Shown here one piece after another: positions 63,142 through 64,000 of a stretch of DNA of 64,000 nt. The stretch's first letter is position 1, and every line of letters begins with the position of its first letter. The translations under genes were made by a program, and so were the position numbers. Origin of the DNA: CAJCJE01 sp036494465. Its GTDB lineage: Bacteria; Actinomycetota; Actinomycetes; Mycobacteriales; Pseudonocardiaceae. The notes beneath the pieces are model-generated. The model had not been told where the DNA came from, did not search any database, and saw only the letters and a list, made by a program, of their open reading frames with translations. Location of the stretch: NCBI GenBank assembly GCA_036494465.1, contig DASXOJ010000086.1, positions 1 through 64,000 on the forward strand, in the 5' to 3' direction.

Positions 63142-63268
63142 GCGGAATCTCCCTCAGTGATTGCGAAATGCCCCAGCTGGGTCGGACGTTACCCCCGGCC
63201 ACCGACATCTCCCTGTGGGGGCGGGTGTGGTCAGCGTGCTCGGGTCGGGGCACGTAAGCTGGCGGGCC

Positions 63269-64000
63269 GTGGACTCGGAGCAGGAACTATCGGCGGGGGC
63301 CGACCACGCTGTGTCGAATGAAAGCGACTCCGCTCAGGGCATCGAGCGGCGGCTACAGCTGTTCGCGTACCTCCAGCCCGGCCGCAATCACCGCACCTAC
63401 CTGGCGATCATGCGCCTGTTCACCTCGACGCTGCTGGCCGACCTCTCGGCGGGCGAGGTCGCGTCCGCGTTGGCGAAGGCGGAACGCGATCGCCAGATCG
63501 ATCCGGGCGAGTCGCAGATCGAGGTGGTGCTCCCCCGGCTCCGCCAGCTACTCGACTGGGGGAATCTGGTTCTCGGTCGGCGCGAGGCGGTCGCCACCAG
63601 CATCGCCGAGTTCCAGCAGGGCAGCGTCCGCTACCAGGTCAGCAAGCTGGCGGTGCGGGTGCAGCGGGACGCGGACGAGCTGTTGCGCGTGCCGGAGGGT
63701 GCCCGCGAGGTCTCCCGCGAACTGCTGCCCGCCATCGAACGCGGCGTGACGCAGCTCGGGCAGACGTTGGCAGGAGCGGTCGCGACCGAGCAGAGCGATC
63801 CGGGTTCGCGCGGCGCGCGGCGGGCGCGGGAGTTGCTGGCCGAGCAGGTCACCACGTTGTTCCTGCAACACGCCGAGCTCGCTGTCACTGTTCGCGACTT
63901 CTACGCGTACCTGGGCCAGGTGCTGACCCGCAACCACCTCGCGGCCGAGGAGATCACCGGGTTCCGCGACCTGCTCGTCGAGTACATCCAGCTGGTCGTG
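63269..64000 (+). CDS. DUF2397/TIGR02677 protein, partial (Wadjet JetA-like)
   Basis: 244 codons are seen, open to the window edge. After an acidic leader the sequence reads QLFAYLQPGRNHRTYLAIMRLF, LRQLLDWGNLV and then LFLQHAELAVTVRDFYAYLGQVL, which I recognise as the TIGR02677/DUF2397 family. Such proteins are the first of four-gene operons (TIGR02677-02680) of the Wadjet anti-plasmid type, in which they act as the kleisin-like partner of an SMC-like ATPase. GTG 63269 is the likely start, GTG 63311 an alternative. The remaining genes would lie right of the window. Confidence 0.85.
   Translation, partial: MDSEQELSAGADHAVSNESDSAQGIERRLQLFAYLQPGRNHRTYLAIMRLFTSTLLADLSAGEVASALAKAERDRQIDPGESQIEVVLPRLRQLLDWGNLVLGRREAVATSIAEFQQGSVRYQVSKLAVRVQRDADELLRVPEGAREVSRELLPAIERGVTQLGQTLAGAVATEQSDPGSRGARRARELLAEQVTTLFLQHAELAVTVRDFYAYLGQVLTRNHLAAEEITGFRDLLVEYIQLVV

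Noticed and set aside
63318..63749. Out-of-frame plus-strand reading within the DUF2397 gene
   Set aside because: It is frame-shifted against the DUF2397 reading and is Ser/Arg-rich nonsense, whereas the frame from 63269 matches a known family without a stop.

Overview
The window is high-GC, densely coded chromosomal DNA from an actinomycete. Evidence: many GTG starts, ATGA/GTGA start-stop overlaps, Tat and lipoprotein signals, an actinobacterial-type RNase P RNA, and at the right end a gene block that matches the Mycobacterium Rv2228c-Rv2236c neighbourhood as I remember it. A member of the Pseudonocardiales is plausible, but genus cannot be settled from the sequence.

Layout. (1) 0-10.7 kb: a Tat-exported phospholipase C, then regulator/target pairs: MarR with an MFS pump, TetR with a membrane protein, TetR with a short-chain dehydrogenase that carries a frameshift. 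DUF1275, RNHCP and DUF6295 proteins, a dienelactone hydrolase and a ferredoxin reductase follow. (2) 10.7-29.6 kb: three ABC importers. A peptide system with a fused double ATPase is on the minus strand. A polar amino-acid-type system and a second peptide system are on the plus strand. A MocR regulator with a divergent MFS pump lies between them. (3) 29.8-33.9 kb: LysR with a divergent NAD(P)-binding reductase, a tiny Cys-rich protein, and an ArsR-MFS operon. (4) 33.9-42.1 kb: nadE, a DUF5134 protein, panB, a two-gene caspase plus EACC1 module, a metal-receptor protein and an RNB-domain RNase. (5) 42.1-50.6 kb: a seven-gene minus-strand type IV secretion-like cluster (VirB2-, VirB3/PrgI-, VirB4-, VirB6/TrbL- and TcpC/VirB8-like proteins, a VirB1-like wall hydrolase and a proline-rich protein). 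No relaxase or VirD4 coupling protein is visible. (6) 51.2-56.5 kb: LtrA, VKOR, a short pyrophosphatase-like protein, a HAD protein, rnpB, an ArsB-type permease and a USP protein. (7) 56.5-63.1 kb: histidine phosphatase, RNase HI, zinc-ribbon protein, Nif3, CobC-like aminotransferase, low-molecular-weight tyrosine phosphatase, SURF1, a VOC protein and cobD. (8) From 63.27 kb a DUF2397/TIGR02677 gene runs off the right edge; it is the usual first gene of a Wadjet-type (SMC-like) anti-plasmid operon.

The most interesting items are the caspase-4TM plus EACC1 pair, which fits a predicted immunity or programmed-death module and has an 18-bp palindrome just before its first gene; the T4SS-like cluster with paired DnaA-box-like sites in its largest internal gap; and the Wadjet-like gene at the edge. 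Many divergent regulator/target pairs carry readable inverted or tandem repeats, recorded as separate features. No tRNA, rRNA, IS element, integrase or CRISPR array was recognised.
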